NCBI RefSeq assembly: GCF_005796105.1
Contig: NZ_VAUO01000008.1
Span: 186,001-250,000 of the forward strand
Direction: 5' to 3'
DNA: 64,000 nt
Source of the DNA: Pseudomonas mosselii
GTDB taxonomy: Bacteria; Pseudomonadota; Gammaproteobacteria; Pseudomonadales; Pseudomonadaceae
Below the pieces are notes generated by a model that saw only the letters and a list, made by a program, of their open reading frames with translations, ran no database searches and was not told the DNA's origin. The translations under genes were made by a program, and so were the position numbers. Positions 35,942 to 44,701 of this stretch are shown here, piece by piece. Each line of letters opens with the position of its first letter. The first letter of the stretch is position 1.

Positions 35942-37222
35942 ATGGACGCAGTCATTCTGTTGGGCAGCTTCATCGCGTTGATTCTGGTGGGCATGCCGGT
36001 GGCCTATGCCCTGGGCCTGTCCGCGTTGATCGGCGCCTGGTACATCGACATCCCGTTGCAGGCGATGATGATCCAAGTGGCCAGCGGGGTTAACAAATTC
36101 TCGCTGCTGGCCATCCCGTTCTTCGTGCTGGCCGGCGCGATCATGGCCGAGGGCGGTATGTCGCGTCGGCTGGTGGCCTTCGCCGGGGTACTGGTGGGGT
36201 TCGTGCGTGGTGGGCTGTCGCTGGTCAACATCATGGCCTCGACGTTCTTTGGGGCCATCTCCGGCTCATCGGTGGCCGACACGGCCTCGGTGGGGTCGGT
36301 GCTGATCCCGGAAATGGAACGCAAGGGCTACCCGCGCGAGTTCTCCACGGCGGTAACCGTCAGCGGTTCGGTGCAGGCGCTGCTGACCCCACCCAGCCAC
36401 AACTCGGTGCTGTACTCGCTGGCTGCTGGCGGTACGGTGTCGATCGCTTCGCTGTTCATGGCCGGGGTGATGCCTGGGCTACTGCTCAGCGCGGTGATGA
36501 TGGGCCTGTGCCTGATCTTCGCCAAGAAACGCAACTACCCCAAGGGCGAGGTGATCCCACTGCGCCAAGCGTTGAAAATCGCGGGTGAAGCGCTGTGGGG
36601 CCTGATGGCCATGGTGATCATCCTTGGCGGTATTCTTTCCGGGGTGTTCACCGCGACCGAATCGGCAGCCGTGGCAGTGGTGTGGTCGTTCTTCGTGACC
36701 ATGTTCATCTACCGCGACTACAAGTGGCGCGACCTGCCCAAGCTGATGCACCGCACGGTACGTACCATCTCCATCGTGATGATCCTGATCGGCTTTGCCG
36801 CAAGCTTCGGCTACGTGATGACGCTGATGCAGATCCCCTCGAAGATCACCACGGCGTTCCTGACCCTGTCGGACAACCGCTACGTGATCCTCATGTGCAT
36901 CAACTTCATGTTGCTGCTGCTGGGCACGGTGATGGACATGGCGCCGCTGATCCTGATTCTCACCCCGATCCTGCTGCCGGTGATCACCGGCATCGGCGTG
37001 GACCCGGTGCACTTCGGCATGATCATGCTGGTGAACCTGGGTATCGGGCTGATCACTCCGCCAGTAGGCGCGGTGCTGTTCGTCGGCTCAGCCATCGGCA
37101 AGGTGAGCATCGAATCGACGGTCAAGGCGCTGCTGCCGTTCTACCTGGCACTGTTCCTGGTGCTGATGGCGGTGACCTACATCCCAGCCATCTCGCTGTG
37201 GCTGCCTAGCGTCGTCCTGTAA
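35942..37222 (+). CDS. dctM: TRAP transporter large permease DctM
   Basis: A 426-residue membrane protein with about twelve helices; FFGAISGSSVADTASVGSVL and PVGAVLFVGSAIGKV are conserved DctM signatures. With DctP and DctQ it forms a sodium-coupled secondary uptake system for an organic acid, here probably a hexuronate. No gap separates it from dctQ. It is probably the last gene of the udh transcript, though the EamA and epimerase genes that follow could be read through. Confidence 0.92.
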   Translation: MDAVILLGSFIALILVGMPVAYALGLSALIGAWYIDIPLQAMMIQVASGVNKFSLLAIPFFVLAGAIMAEGGMSRRLVAFAGVLVGFVRGGLSLVNIMASTFFGAISGSSVADTASVGSVLIPEMERKGYPREFSTAVTVSGSVQALLTPPSHNSVLYSLAAGGTVSIASLFMAGVMPGLLLSAVMMGLCLIFAKKRNYPKGEVIPLRQALKIAGEALWGLMAMVIILGGILSGVFTATESAAVAVVWSFFVTMFIYRDYKWRDLPKLMHRTVRTISIVMILIGFAASFGYVMTLMQIPSKITTAFLTLSDNRYVILMCINFMLLLLGTVMDMAPLILILTPILLPVITGIGVDPVHFGMIMLVNLGIGLITPPVGAVLFVGSAIGKVSIESTVKALLPFYLALFLVLMAVTYIPAISLWLPSVVL

Positions 37223-37235
37223 TCCCGTACGCCCG

Positions 37236-37261
37236 GTAGGCGCGGCCTCGCTCGCGCCTAC
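37236..37261. repeat. REP-like inverted repeat after dctM
   Basis: GTAGGCGCG and CGCGCCTAC form an inverted repeat around CCTCG, about 15 bases after the dctM stop. It resembles the GTAGGCGCGGC REP flavour of P. putida, and could slow exonucleases or end part of the TRAP operon transcript. Confidence 0.5.
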
Positions 37262-37307
37262 GGGGCGGCGGAGCACTGGCGAGCTTTTCTGCGAATGGAC
37301 CCTGCAC

Positions 37308-38231
37308 ATGGCTGTGACCGCTTCTGCCCCACCACTATTGCCCCGCAAGCTGGCCATCGCGCTGTTGGCACTGCTGGCCTGCTCGTTCGCCGCCAACCAC
37401 ATCGCCGCACGCATCGCTTTCGATGACGGTACCGGCGTGTTGCTGGCAATCCTCTGCCGCTCGGGCATCACTTTCCTGGTCCTGGCCTGCCTGCTGATGT
37501 GGCAGCGCCAGGCGCTGGGCCTGCCGCGTGGCACACGGCGCTGGCAACTGCTACTGGGCCTGCTGATCGCCACCCAGAGCCTGTGCCTGTATTCGGCAGT
37601 GGCACGCATTCCGGTGGCCCTGGCGCTGCTGGTGGGCAATACCTTCCCGATGCTGCTGGCGCTGCTCACTTGGGCCCTGGGTGGTGCGCGTCCCACTGGC
37701 CGCACCGTGCTATTCATGGGCCTGATCCTCTGCGGCCTAGTGCTGGCGCTGGATGTGCCGGCACGTCTGGCCGACGGCGCTGAGGCCAACCCGCACTGGG
37801 CGCTGGGCGTGAGCCTGGCCTTTGGCGCGGCCTGTGCGTTCGCCTGCGGCCTGTGGATAACCGACCACAAACTGGCCGAGGTGCGCGGCCCGGTGCGCAG
37901 CTTGCTGACCTTGCTGATCGTGTTCACCAGCATGCTGGTGGCCGGCGCCAGCGGCGTGATGCCTGCGGGCTTATCACCTCCGACCAACCCTGCCGGCTGG
38001 GCGGCCCTGGCCAGCCTGGTGGTGCTGTACGGCGTGGCCTTCACGTTGCTGTTCGTCTGCGTGCCACGGCTGAACATGGCGCAGAACGCACCGGTGATGA
38101 ACGTCGAACCCATCGCCACCTTGCTACTGGGCTGGGCGTTGCTCGACCAGCAGCTGGGTAGCCTGCAACTGATCGGCGGCGCCGTGGTGGTGTGCGGCAT
38201 CGTGCTGCTGACCTACCGCCGAGCCAACTGA
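37308..38231 (+). CDS. EamA/DMT-family transporter
   Basis: A 307-residue inner-membrane protein with ten hydrophobic helices in two EamA repeats. The C-terminal repeat ends GWALLDQQLGSLQLIGGAVV, then VCGIVLLTYRRAN, the usual end of the family. Members export or import metabolites and drugs; the substrate is unknown. It follows the TRAP operon by 85 bases and precedes the aldose-epimerase-like gene by 24, so it may be part of the hexuronate transcript. Confidence 0.85.
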   Translation: MAVTASAPPLLPRKLAIALLALLACSFAANHIAARIAFDDGTGVLLAILCRSGITFLVLACLLMWQRQALGLPRGTRRWQLLLGLLIATQSLCLYSAVARIPVALALLVGNTFPMLLALLTWALGGARPTGRTVLFMGLILCGLVLALDVPARLADGAEANPHWALGVSLAFGAACAFACGLWITDHKLAEVRGPVRSLLTLLIVFTSMLVAGASGVMPAGLSPPTNPAGWAALASLVVLYGVAFTLLFVCVPRLNMAQNAPVMNVEPIATLLLGWALLDQQLGSLQLIGGAVVVCGIVLLTYRRAN

Positions 38232-38255
38232 CCCCTGTGTGACAAGGAGCCTTCG

Positions 38256-39119
38256 ATGGCCGTGCCCCTGCTGCACCTGCAAGACCGCCTGACCCGCTTG
38301 AGTCTGGCCCCCGACATAGGCGCCAGCCTGGTCAACTGGACGGCGAAGCGCACAGGGCAGGCCCTGCTGCGCCACAGCGATGCCGCAGCGCTGGCTGCCG
38401 GCACCCCACGCCGCCTGGGCTGCTACCCCTTGGTGCCTTGGTCCAACCGCATCGGCGAAGGGGGCTTTGCTCGCCCCGATGGCTGGCAGGCCCTGCCCCG
38501 CAACACCGAGCACGACCCCTATCCGATCCACGGTAGCGCCTGGCAGCAGGCCTGGCACGTCGAGCACCACAGCGAGCAACGCGCGCGGCTGACTCTCGAA
38601 ACCCAGGTGCCGTTCGCCTACCGGGCGACGCTGGAGGTGACGCTGCATGAGGGCTGCCTGAACCTGGCGCTAGAGGTGACCGCGCTGGGCGAGGTAGCGA
38701 ATTGGTTTGGCCTGGGGCTGCACCCCTACTTCCCGCGCCACGCCCAGACCCGCTTGCAAGCGGCGGCGCAGCATGTATGGCTGGCTGAGCAGGATCAGTT
38801 GCCGTCGCGCCAGGCTTCGCTGCCCGATGACTGGCAGTTCGAGCCCATGGGCCCGTTACCTGCCAGAACAGTCGATCATGGCTTCGGGGGCTGGCCAGGA
38901 CACTGCATCATCGAACAACCGGGCTATCGCCTGCGTTGCAGCGCCAGCGGCACCGAGCACTTTCTGCTGTTCTGCCCAGAGGGCAAGGATTTCTTCTGCT
39001 TCGAGCCGGTCAGCCACCCGGTCAATGCCCATCACTTGCCAGGGCGGCCAGGCTTGCGGCTGTTGCAGCCAGGGCAAGACATGAGCTTGGGGTTCAACGT
39101 GCAGTACCAGCCTGAGTGA
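38256..39119 (+). CDS. Aldose 1-epimerase-like protein
   Basis: A 287-residue beta-sandwich mutarotase. LGCYPLVPWSNRIGEGGFAR contains the conserved Asn-Arg, IHGSAW the catalytic histidine, and WFGLGLHPYFPR the second histidine. Family members interconvert sugar anomers; here it may supply the anomer that Udh oxidises, an inference from location. AAGGAG lies 7 bases before ATG. Its 3' end faces the MFS gene across a strong hairpin. Confidence 0.87.
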   Translation: MAVPLLHLQDRLTRLSLAPDIGASLVNWTAKRTGQALLRHSDAAALAAGTPRRLGCYPLVPWSNRIGEGGFARPDGWQALPRNTEHDPYPIHGSAWQQAWHVEHHSEQRARLTLETQVPFAYRATLEVTLHEGCLNLALEVTALGEVANWFGLGLHPYFPRHAQTRLQAAAQHVWLAEQDQLPSRQASLPDDWQFEPMGPLPARTVDHGFGGWPGHCIIEQPGYRLRCSASGTEHFLLFCPEGKDFFCFEPVSHPVNAHHLPGRPGLRLLQPGQDMSLGFNVQYQPE

Positions 39120-39131
39120 ACACGGTGCCTG

Positions 39132-39167
39132 TGCGGCCCATCGCGGGGTGTTCCACGATGGGCCGCA
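39132..39167. terminator. Bidirectional terminator-like hairpin
   Basis: TGCGGCCCATCG (39132-39143) and CGATGGGCCGCA (39156-39167) form a perfect 12-bp stem with a 12-base loop in the 52-base gap between two convergent genes. There is no U-run on either strand, so termination may depend on Rho or on stem stability. Confidence 0.6.
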
Positions 39168-39171
39168 GCGA

Positions 39172-40467
39172 TTATGCCAACGCCTCAGCGCTCACCGGCA
39201 CAGCCGGCTTGGCCGGTTCGGCCAACACCTCGCGCGCCACCTTCCACACCAGCAACGCGGCGATCACGTCGAACACTGCCAGCACCACGAACAGCGGGCT
39301 GTAGCCGATTTGCGTGACCAGCACGCCGAACACCAGGGTGAACACCGCCGCCCCCAGGTAGCCGCACATCCCACCCATGCCGGTGGCGGTGGCCACCTGG
39401 TCCTTGCTGAAGGAGTCCGACGTGATCGAATACAGTGCTCCAGACAGCGTCTGGTGAGCGAAGCCACCGATGCACAGCAGAAGAATGGCAGTGTAGGGGC
39501 TTTCCACCAGGCCGATGCAGGCCGGCCCGATCATGCAGCTGGCACCGAACACCAGCACCATCTTGCGCGAGGTGAACAGCGAGACCTTGAAGTAACGATG
39601 GAACAGCGGGCTGAGGTAGCCGCCCAGCACGCAGCCGATATCGGCCGCCAGGAACGGCAACCAGGCGAACATCGCCACTTCCTTGATGTTCATGTGTCGC
39701 TCGGTCATCAGGTACAGCGGAATCCAGGCGTTGAAGGTCTGCCAGGCCGGCTCCGACAGGATGCGTGCCGAGGCGATGGCGTAGAAGTTGCGGGTCTTGA
39801 AAATCCGCTTCCAGGCGCCCTTCTCACGGGCTTCTTGTTTGAAGTGCGCTTCCTGGCCAGACAGGATGTAGTCGCGCTCCTCGTTGCTCAAGCGCTTCTG
39901 GTCCCGCGGGTGCTTGTAAAGCAGCATCCACAGCAGGGTCCAAACGATGCCAGAAACGCCCACCAGCACGAATGCCAACTGCCAGCCACTGTGCAGGATC
40001 GCCCACACCACCAGCGGTGGCGCCAGCAATGCACCGAGGGAAGAACCGATGTTGAACCAACCAATGGCCACCGAGCGCTCCTTGGCCGGGAACCATTCGG
40101 TGGTCGCCTTGACCCCGGCCGGCAACCCGGCCGCCTCGGTCATGCCCAGCAACCCACGCATGAATGCCATGCTCTGCCAGCCCGAGGCCAACGCCGCGCC
40201 CGCACAGGCCACCGACCATGCCAGGGCGAACACGGCAAAACCCAGCTTGGTGCCGATGAAGTCGATGAACCAGCCGGCGATCGGCTGCATCAACGCGTAG
40301 CAAACCTGCCAGGCGGCGACGATCTTGGCGTATTGCTCGGTACTGATGGAAAGGTCGCTCATCAAGGTGGGCGCGGCCACCGACAGCGTGTTGCGGGCGA
40401 GGTAGTTGACGACGAGTCCAGCCGTGACAAGGCTGACCATCCACCAACGGATGCCTTTGATCTTCAT
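39172..40467 (-). CDS. MFS hexuronate/aldarate transporter
   Basis: A 431-residue major-facilitator protein of the anion:cation symporter group (ExuT/GudP/GarP type) with twelve helices. RGLLGMTEAAGLPAGVKATT and WFPAKERSVAIGWFNIGSSL are the conserved signatures of this group. It is likely to import glucuronate/galacturonate or glucarate by proton symport, giving the locus a second inner-membrane route besides the TRAP system. Its 5' region carries a perfect and a near-perfect FadR-type operator, tying it to the udh regulon. Confidence 0.87.
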   Translation of the reverse strand: MKIKGIRWWMVSLVTAGLVVNYLARNTLSVAAPTLMSDLSISTEQYAKIVAAWQVCYALMQPIAGWFIDFIGTKLGFAVFALAWSVACAGAALASGWQSMAFMRGLLGMTEAAGLPAGVKATTEWFPAKERSVAIGWFNIGSSLGALLAPPLVVWAILHSGWQLAFVLVGVSGIVWTLLWMLLYKHPRDQKRLSNEERDYILSGQEAHFKQEAREKGAWKRIFKTRNFYAIASARILSEPAWQTFNAWIPLYLMTERHMNIKEVAMFAWLPFLAADIGCVLGGYLSPLFHRYFKVSLFTSRKMVLVFGASCMIGPACIGLVESPYTAILLLCIGGFAHQTLSGALYSITSDSFSKDQVATATGMGGMCGYLGAAVFTLVFGVLVTQIGYSPLFVVLAVFDVIAALLVWKVAREVLAEPAKPAVPVSAEALA

Positions 40468-40570
40468 GGTTCACCTGGCTTTTGTTTTTAGAGGTGTGGT
40501 GATTTGGCTCAAGGACCGGCAGGGTCAATTGAGACAAATTGTTTCAACAAGGAGAGTAACAAGTGATAGG

Positions 40571-40581
40571 TCGTCGTACAA
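40571..40581 (-). promoter_or_regulatory. FadR-type operator upstream of the MFS gene
   Basis: TCGTCGTACAA matches TNGTNNNACNA; on the minus strand it reads TTGTACGACGA, sharing TTGTACGAC with the oprD operator. It lies 104 bases upstream of the MFS start. A GATTAT hexamer just upstream on the minus strand could be a -10 element. Confidence 0.65.
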
Positions 40582-40634
40582 CATAATCTTGTTCGCGACG
40601 CTACGGCCTGAAAATCGGATAAATCCACATTGGT

Positions 40635-40645
40635 TGTACGATCAC
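40635..40645 (-). promoter_or_regulatory. Near-match FadR-type operator
   Basis: TTGTACGATCA matches TNGTNNNACNA except for one base (AT in place of AC) and shares TTGTACGA with the oprD site. It is 64 bases further from the MFS start than the perfect site, a spacing of about six helical turns that would allow cooperative binding or looping. Confidence 0.45.
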
Positions 40646-40840
40646 ATCATCCCGTACAGGTCGATTAACCGGTGATGGGTGATCGCCTTGGCTTAAGCCC
40701 GCATAAACGGTTGTGGGCACAGCTCGACGTCTTGACGCCCATCAGGCCCTTGCTGAAAAGCCACGACGGCATCTCATTTTTTTGTGGGCCGAGCCGATAG
40801 CTTTCCAAGTGCTGAACCGCCCATCCTCTGGAGACCGCCC

Positions 40841-42460
40841 GTGAATGTAAGAAACCTCAACTTGGCGCCCCGAGCTGCGCTTTTTTTCTCGCTGATCGTA
40901 GCGCTCGTGGTTGTGCTGGGTATTTTCGCAGTGGTCCAGATGAGCAAGCTGCGTGACATCGAAAAAGACGTCGAGCAGAACTGGATGGCCAGTATTCGCC
41001 AAACCGCGATAATGAACGCTTCGATGCTTCGCCTGCGCTTGGAAACGCAGCGCGCGCTGGCGGACCCGCAAAGCCTGCAGAAAACCATCGCAAACTTTCC
41101 TGACTATCGTCAGGTGATGGCAAATGCCGTCACCAATTACGAGCCGCTCATTGCCAGCGATCAGGAGCGCACCTTGTTCTCTGCCGTGAAAACCAGCGCG
41201 CAGGCCTATCAACAGCAGTTGGATCTGCTCGAGCCCATGATGCAGGCTGGCGACATTCCCGGGGCGGTCAACCTGGTCGCCACACGTATTCGCCCGTTGA
41301 CCAGCGGCATGGAAGAGCAGATCCAGGCACTCACCGACTTCAACAACAAAGGTGCCGCGCAAGCCGGCGAGACTGCGACCAACATCTATTCATCAGGTCG
41401 CTGGCTGGTTATCGCCATCATTGTCGCAGTGGTGGCGCTGACGATCGGCCTGGCCTTGGTGCTGACCCGAAGCATTACCTCGCCAATCAGTGCTGCATTG
41501 TCCGTGGCCGAGCGCATCGCCAACAGCGACCTGTCGAAGGACGTGCAGGCCAGCGGGACCGATGAAGCCGGCAGACTGCTCCAGGCATTGGCGCAGATGC
41601 AGCAAAACCTGCGCAATACGATTGTCCAGATATCGGACTCTTCGACACAGCTGGCCTCGGCCTCCGAGGAAATGACAGCGGTCACGGAAGCGTCGAGCCG
41701 CGGCCTGGTCGCGCAAAACGACGAGGTCAATCAAGCCGCGACGGCAGTGACCGAGATGAGCGCAGCGGTGGATGAGGTCGCCCGCAATGCAGAATCCGCC
41801 TCTCAAGACTCCAAACGTACCCAAGGCTTTACCCAAAGCGGCCAGGAGCGGGTCGCGCAGACCTTGAAGTCGATCCAGCGCCTGAGCGGTAACGTCGAGC
41901 AGACCAGCGAACAGATCCAAGGGTTGTCGGAGCGCGCGCAAGATATCTCCAAAGTCGTGGAAGTCATCCGTGGCATTGCCGAGCAAACCAACCTGCTGGC
42001 CCTCAACGCGGCAATCGAAGCGGCACGCGCGGGTGAACAGGGGCGTGGCTTTGCAGTGGTCGCAGACGAAGTCAGGGCGTTGGCGCATCGCACCCAGCTG
42101 TCGACGCAAGAGATCGAGCAGATGATCGCGACGATTCAAGCCGACTCCGAGAATGCCGTGCAGGCGATGAACACCAGCCGTGACTTGGCCAACCAGTCTT
42201 TGGGTATCGCCCAGCAAGCCAGCAGTTCCCTGGATGAGATCGCCAGCGCGATCACGCAAATCAATGAGCGTAACCTGCAGATCGCGACGGCGTCTGAAGA
42301 GCAATCGCATGTAGCGCGTGAAGTGGACCAGAACCTTTTGCGCATCCGCGATCTCGCCTCGCAAAGCGCCGCCGGCGCGAGCCAGACCGCAAGCGCGTGC
42401 AGCGAGATGTCGCAATTGGCGGTCAACCTCAATCAACTGGTCACGCGTTTCGTGGTCTGA
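40841..42460 (+). CDS. Methyl-accepting chemotaxis protein with four-helix-bundle sensor
   Basis: A 539-residue chemoreceptor: TM1 at about residues 12-32, a helical periplasmic domain of about 155 residues (four-helix-bundle MCP type), TM2 near 190-213 (WLVIAIIVAVVALTIGLALV), a HAMP domain, and a cytoplasmic signalling domain with the hairpin tip EQTNLLALNAAIEAARAGEQ. Ligand is unknown; with the hexuronate genes divergent, sugar acid sensing is conceivable but not shown. A GTG start at 40841 preceded by GGAG is chosen. The last residues (VTRFVV) lack the CheR-binding pentapeptide. Confidence 0.9.
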   Translation: MNVRNLNLAPRAALFFSLIVALVVVLGIFAVVQMSKLRDIEKDVEQNWMASIRQTAIMNASMLRLRLETQRALADPQSLQKTIANFPDYRQVMANAVTNYEPLIASDQERTLFSAVKTSAQAYQQQLDLLEPMMQAGDIPGAVNLVATRIRPLTSGMEEQIQALTDFNNKGAAQAGETATNIYSSGRWLVIAIIVAVVALTIGLALVLTRSITSPISAALSVAERIANSDLSKDVQASGTDEAGRLLQALAQMQQNLRNTIVQISDSSTQLASASEEMTAVTEASSRGLVAQNDEVNQAATAVTEMSAAVDEVARNAESASQDSKRTQGFTQSGQERVAQTLKSIQRLSGNVEQTSEQIQGLSERAQDISKVVEVIRGIAEQTNLLALNAAIEAARAGEQGRGFAVVADEVRALAHRTQLSTQEIEQMIATIQADSENAVQAMNTSRDLANQSLGIAQQASSSLDEIASAITQINERNLQIATASEEQSHVAREVDQNLLRIRDLASQSAAGASQTASACSEMSQLAVNLNQLVTRFVV

Positions 42461-42684
42461 CCCACCCGTGCCTCACCCGGCGAACGCATGACAGCCGTTT
42501 GCCGGAGGATCAGCGGGCACCTTCATGGGGGCCACTTGCCGAAGGCAACGTGACCCCGTGATACAGCTTTCGGCGCCACGCGCACAATTGCTTGAAGCAG
42601 ATGCATCCAAAATGAAACCTGGCGGGTAGTGCTTATCAGGCAGCCGACAATTGGCTGGCCCATGACCCCACAGGAGTTCATCAC

Positions 42685-43212
42685 ATGCGCATAAAACCCG
42701 CTTTCTCCGTATTGGCCGCCTGCTGCATGCTGGGCGCTGCGAGCGCCCATGGGCAATCGGCGCTACCCGAGGCAGTCAAGGTGCCCGATGGCCACCGCGT
42801 CATGCTCGAAACCGTCGGCGTCGGCGAAATTACCTATGAATGCCGCGACAAGGCCAATTCGCCCGGCCAGACCGAGTGGTTCTTCGTCGGCCCCAAGGCG
42901 GTGCTCAATGACCGCACCGGCAAGCCTGTGGGGGACTACTTTGGTCCGCCGGCCACTTGGCAGGCCAAGGACGGTTCGAAAGTGACCGGTACGCAGCTTG
43001 CGGTGGCACCTGCGGCCAAAGGCGATATTCCGTACCAACTGGTCAAGGCCAACCCCGCTGAAGGCAAAGGCGCCATGCAGGGGGTCAGCTATATCCAGCG
43101 CCTCGCTACCCGGGGTGGGGTGGCGCCGGCCATGGACTGCACGGCGCAGAACAAAGGCACGCAGCAGGTCGTCAAGTACCAGGCCGATTACGTGTTCTGG
43201 TCGGCCAAATGA
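42685..43212 (+). CDS. DUF3455 secreted protein
   Basis: A 175-residue exported protein. Signal peptide (FSVLAACCMLGAASAHG, cleavage near AHG-QSAL) is followed by the DUF3455 domain: PDGHRVMLETVGVGEITYEC and QYTWxxx-like repeats ending YQADYVFWSAK. Function is unknown. It precedes an ECF sigma factor/anti-sigma pair by 108 bases; this three-gene set suggests that the DUF3455 protein is the main target of the sigma factor, an envelope-stress-like arrangement. Confidence 0.85.
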   Translation: MRIKPAFSVLAACCMLGAASAHGQSALPEAVKVPDGHRVMLETVGVGEITYECRDKANSPGQTEWFFVGPKAVLNDRTGKPVGDYFGPPATWQAKDGSKVTGTQLAVAPAAKGDIPYQLVKANPAEGKGAMQGVSYIQRLATRGGVAPAMDCTAQNKGTQQVVKYQADYVFWSAK

Positions 43213-43320
43213 CCGGGGCCTAGCGGCAGTGCGGCGATTGATCATCTACGCTCTTGGGCGAGCCCCTGGCCAACAGGCCAGGGTATCGTCCGACCTACGC
43301 TGCCACGGAAAGCTGCCTAA

Positions 43321-43869
43321 TTGAATTCGCCCATTGCGCCTTTCGACTTCGAAGGCTGCCTCGCCGCCTGTGCTCAGGGAGACCGCCGAGCGTTGCAGGC
43401 ACTCTATGAACACGAGGGTTCTCGTTTGCTCGGCGTGGCCAAGCGAATCGTGCGCGATCAGGCCAGTGCAGAGGACATCGTTCACGATGCCTTCGTACGT
43501 ATATGGACACGCGCCGCCCGCTTTGATCCGCAACGGGGTTCCGCTCGGAGCTGGGTCTACAGCCTAACACGTCACCTGGCGCTGAACGCGGTGCGTGACA
43601 GCCACTGGGAAGCCTCTATGGATGATGCCGACATGAGCGCCATCGCGACGCTGGCAGCAGACACTGACGAGCTGCACCTTTGGTCCGGCTCGGCAAAGAT
43701 CTACCGCTGTCTGGAGCGCCTACAGCCCGCCGCACAACGCTGCATCCTGCATGCGTATGTGGACGGCTGTAGCAACGCGCAGATCGCGGCCCTGCTCGAC
43801 GCGCCCTTGGGCACGGTAAAGGCCTGGATCAGGCGAAGCCTGAAACTGCTGCGAGCGTGCATGGGATGA
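43321..43869 (+). CDS. ECF-type RNA polymerase sigma factor
   Basis: A 182-residue group IV sigma factor. Region 2 contains SAEDIVHDAFVRIWTRAARF and RSWVYSLTRHLALNAVRD; region 4 contains HAYVDGCSNAQIAALLDAPL followed by GTVKAWIRRSLKLL. It starts at TTG 43321, with GGAAAG upstream. Its TGA overlaps the ATG of the anti-sigma gene (ATGA). It should direct RNA polymerase to a small set of promoters once released by the anti-sigma partner. Confidence 0.9.
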   Translation: MNSPIAPFDFEGCLAACAQGDRRALQALYEHEGSRLLGVAKRIVRDQASAEDIVHDAFVRIWTRAARFDPQRGSARSWVYSLTRHLALNAVRDSHWEASMDDADMSAIATLAADTDELHLWSGSAKIYRCLERLQPAAQRCILHAYVDGCSNAQIAALLDAPLGTVKAWIRRSLKLLRACMG

Positions 43870-44573
43870 AACCTACCCCTGAGGATGAAAGCCCCGAAGC
43901 ACTCGATGAGCTGGCGGCCGAATATGTGCTGGGCACCTTGAGCGGCGAGCAGCGTACCGCGCTGATCGCGCGTATGAACACCGAGCCGGCTGTACGCGCC
44001 GCAGTGGACGGCTGGGAGGCTCGCCTGCTGAACCTGACCGCGTTGGTCGAGCCCGTAACCCCCACCAGCCGCTTGTGGAGCCGGATCGAACGCAGCCTTG
44101 ACGAACTCAAGGCCCCGCTGCAACGCCCCATCAGCAGGTGGCGCCGGCTTGGGCTCTGGCAGGGCCTGGCCGCTGCCGGGCTCGCCGCCAGCCTGGTGCT
44201 GAGCTTGGCCCTGCTGAGCAAGGCGCCACCTGTGACCACCTACATGGTAGTGCTGGTAGCACCTTCGAATCAGGCCCCGGGATGGGTCGTGCAGGCGAAC
44301 GATGCGCGCATGATCGAACTGATCCCCCTTGCGCGTGACGACGTACCAGAGGGCATGACGTTGCAGTTCTGGACCAAGGGTGATCAGTGGCGCGCACCGG
44401 TTTCGCTGGGGTTGGTCAGGCCAGGCGAAGCCTACCGTGTGCCGCTCACTCGTCTGCCTGCGCTTGAGCCCAATCAGCTGTTCGAGCTGACCCTGGAAAA
44501 AGCCGGGGGCTCTCCTACCGGCGCACCCACCGGACCCGTGAAGTTCATCGGCCGCGCGGTGAAAGTCATCTGA
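43866..44573 (+). CDS. Anti-sigma factor (RskA family)
   Basis: A 235-residue membrane-anchored anti-sigma factor. The cytoplasmic N-terminal part LDELAAEYVLGTLSGEQRTA (about residues 11-30) is the family signature that binds sigma, without a zinc-binding HxxxCxxC motif. A single membrane helix (about residues 98-118, LAAAGLAASLVLSLALLS) precedes a periplasmic RskA domain. It is translationally coupled to the sigma gene, the usual arrangement for holding the sigma factor inactive at the membrane. Confidence 0.88.
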   Translation: MKPTPEDESPEALDELAAEYVLGTLSGEQRTALIARMNTEPAVRAAVDGWEARLLNLTALVEPVTPTSRLWSRIERSLDELKAPLQRPISRWRRLGLWQGLAAAGLAASLVLSLALLSKAPPVTTYMVVLVAPSNQAPGWVVQANDARMIELIPLARDDVPEGMTLQFWTKGDQWRAPVSLGLVRPGEAYRVPLTRLPALEPNQLFELTLEKAGGSPTGAPTGPVKFIGRAVKVI

Positions 44574-44701
44574 GCTGGGGCAGCACCACACTAGAAACGC
44601 TGGGGTTCTCACGATTCATCCGGCTGATTGCACGCGCTTTCAGGCAGCTTGACGGCTTCATAGCCAATCCCCTGATCTCGGCAAGTGCTGGTCCAGCGGA
44701 C

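Larger units (their letters stand above)
40468..40840. other. Intergenic regulatory region between MFS and chemoreceptor genes
   Basis: This 373-base gap separates two divergent genes and is AT-richer than its surroundings. It holds the two FadR-type sites described separately, and should hold the chemoreceptor promoter in its right half. No coding frame or RNA gene was recognised. Confidence 0.5.
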
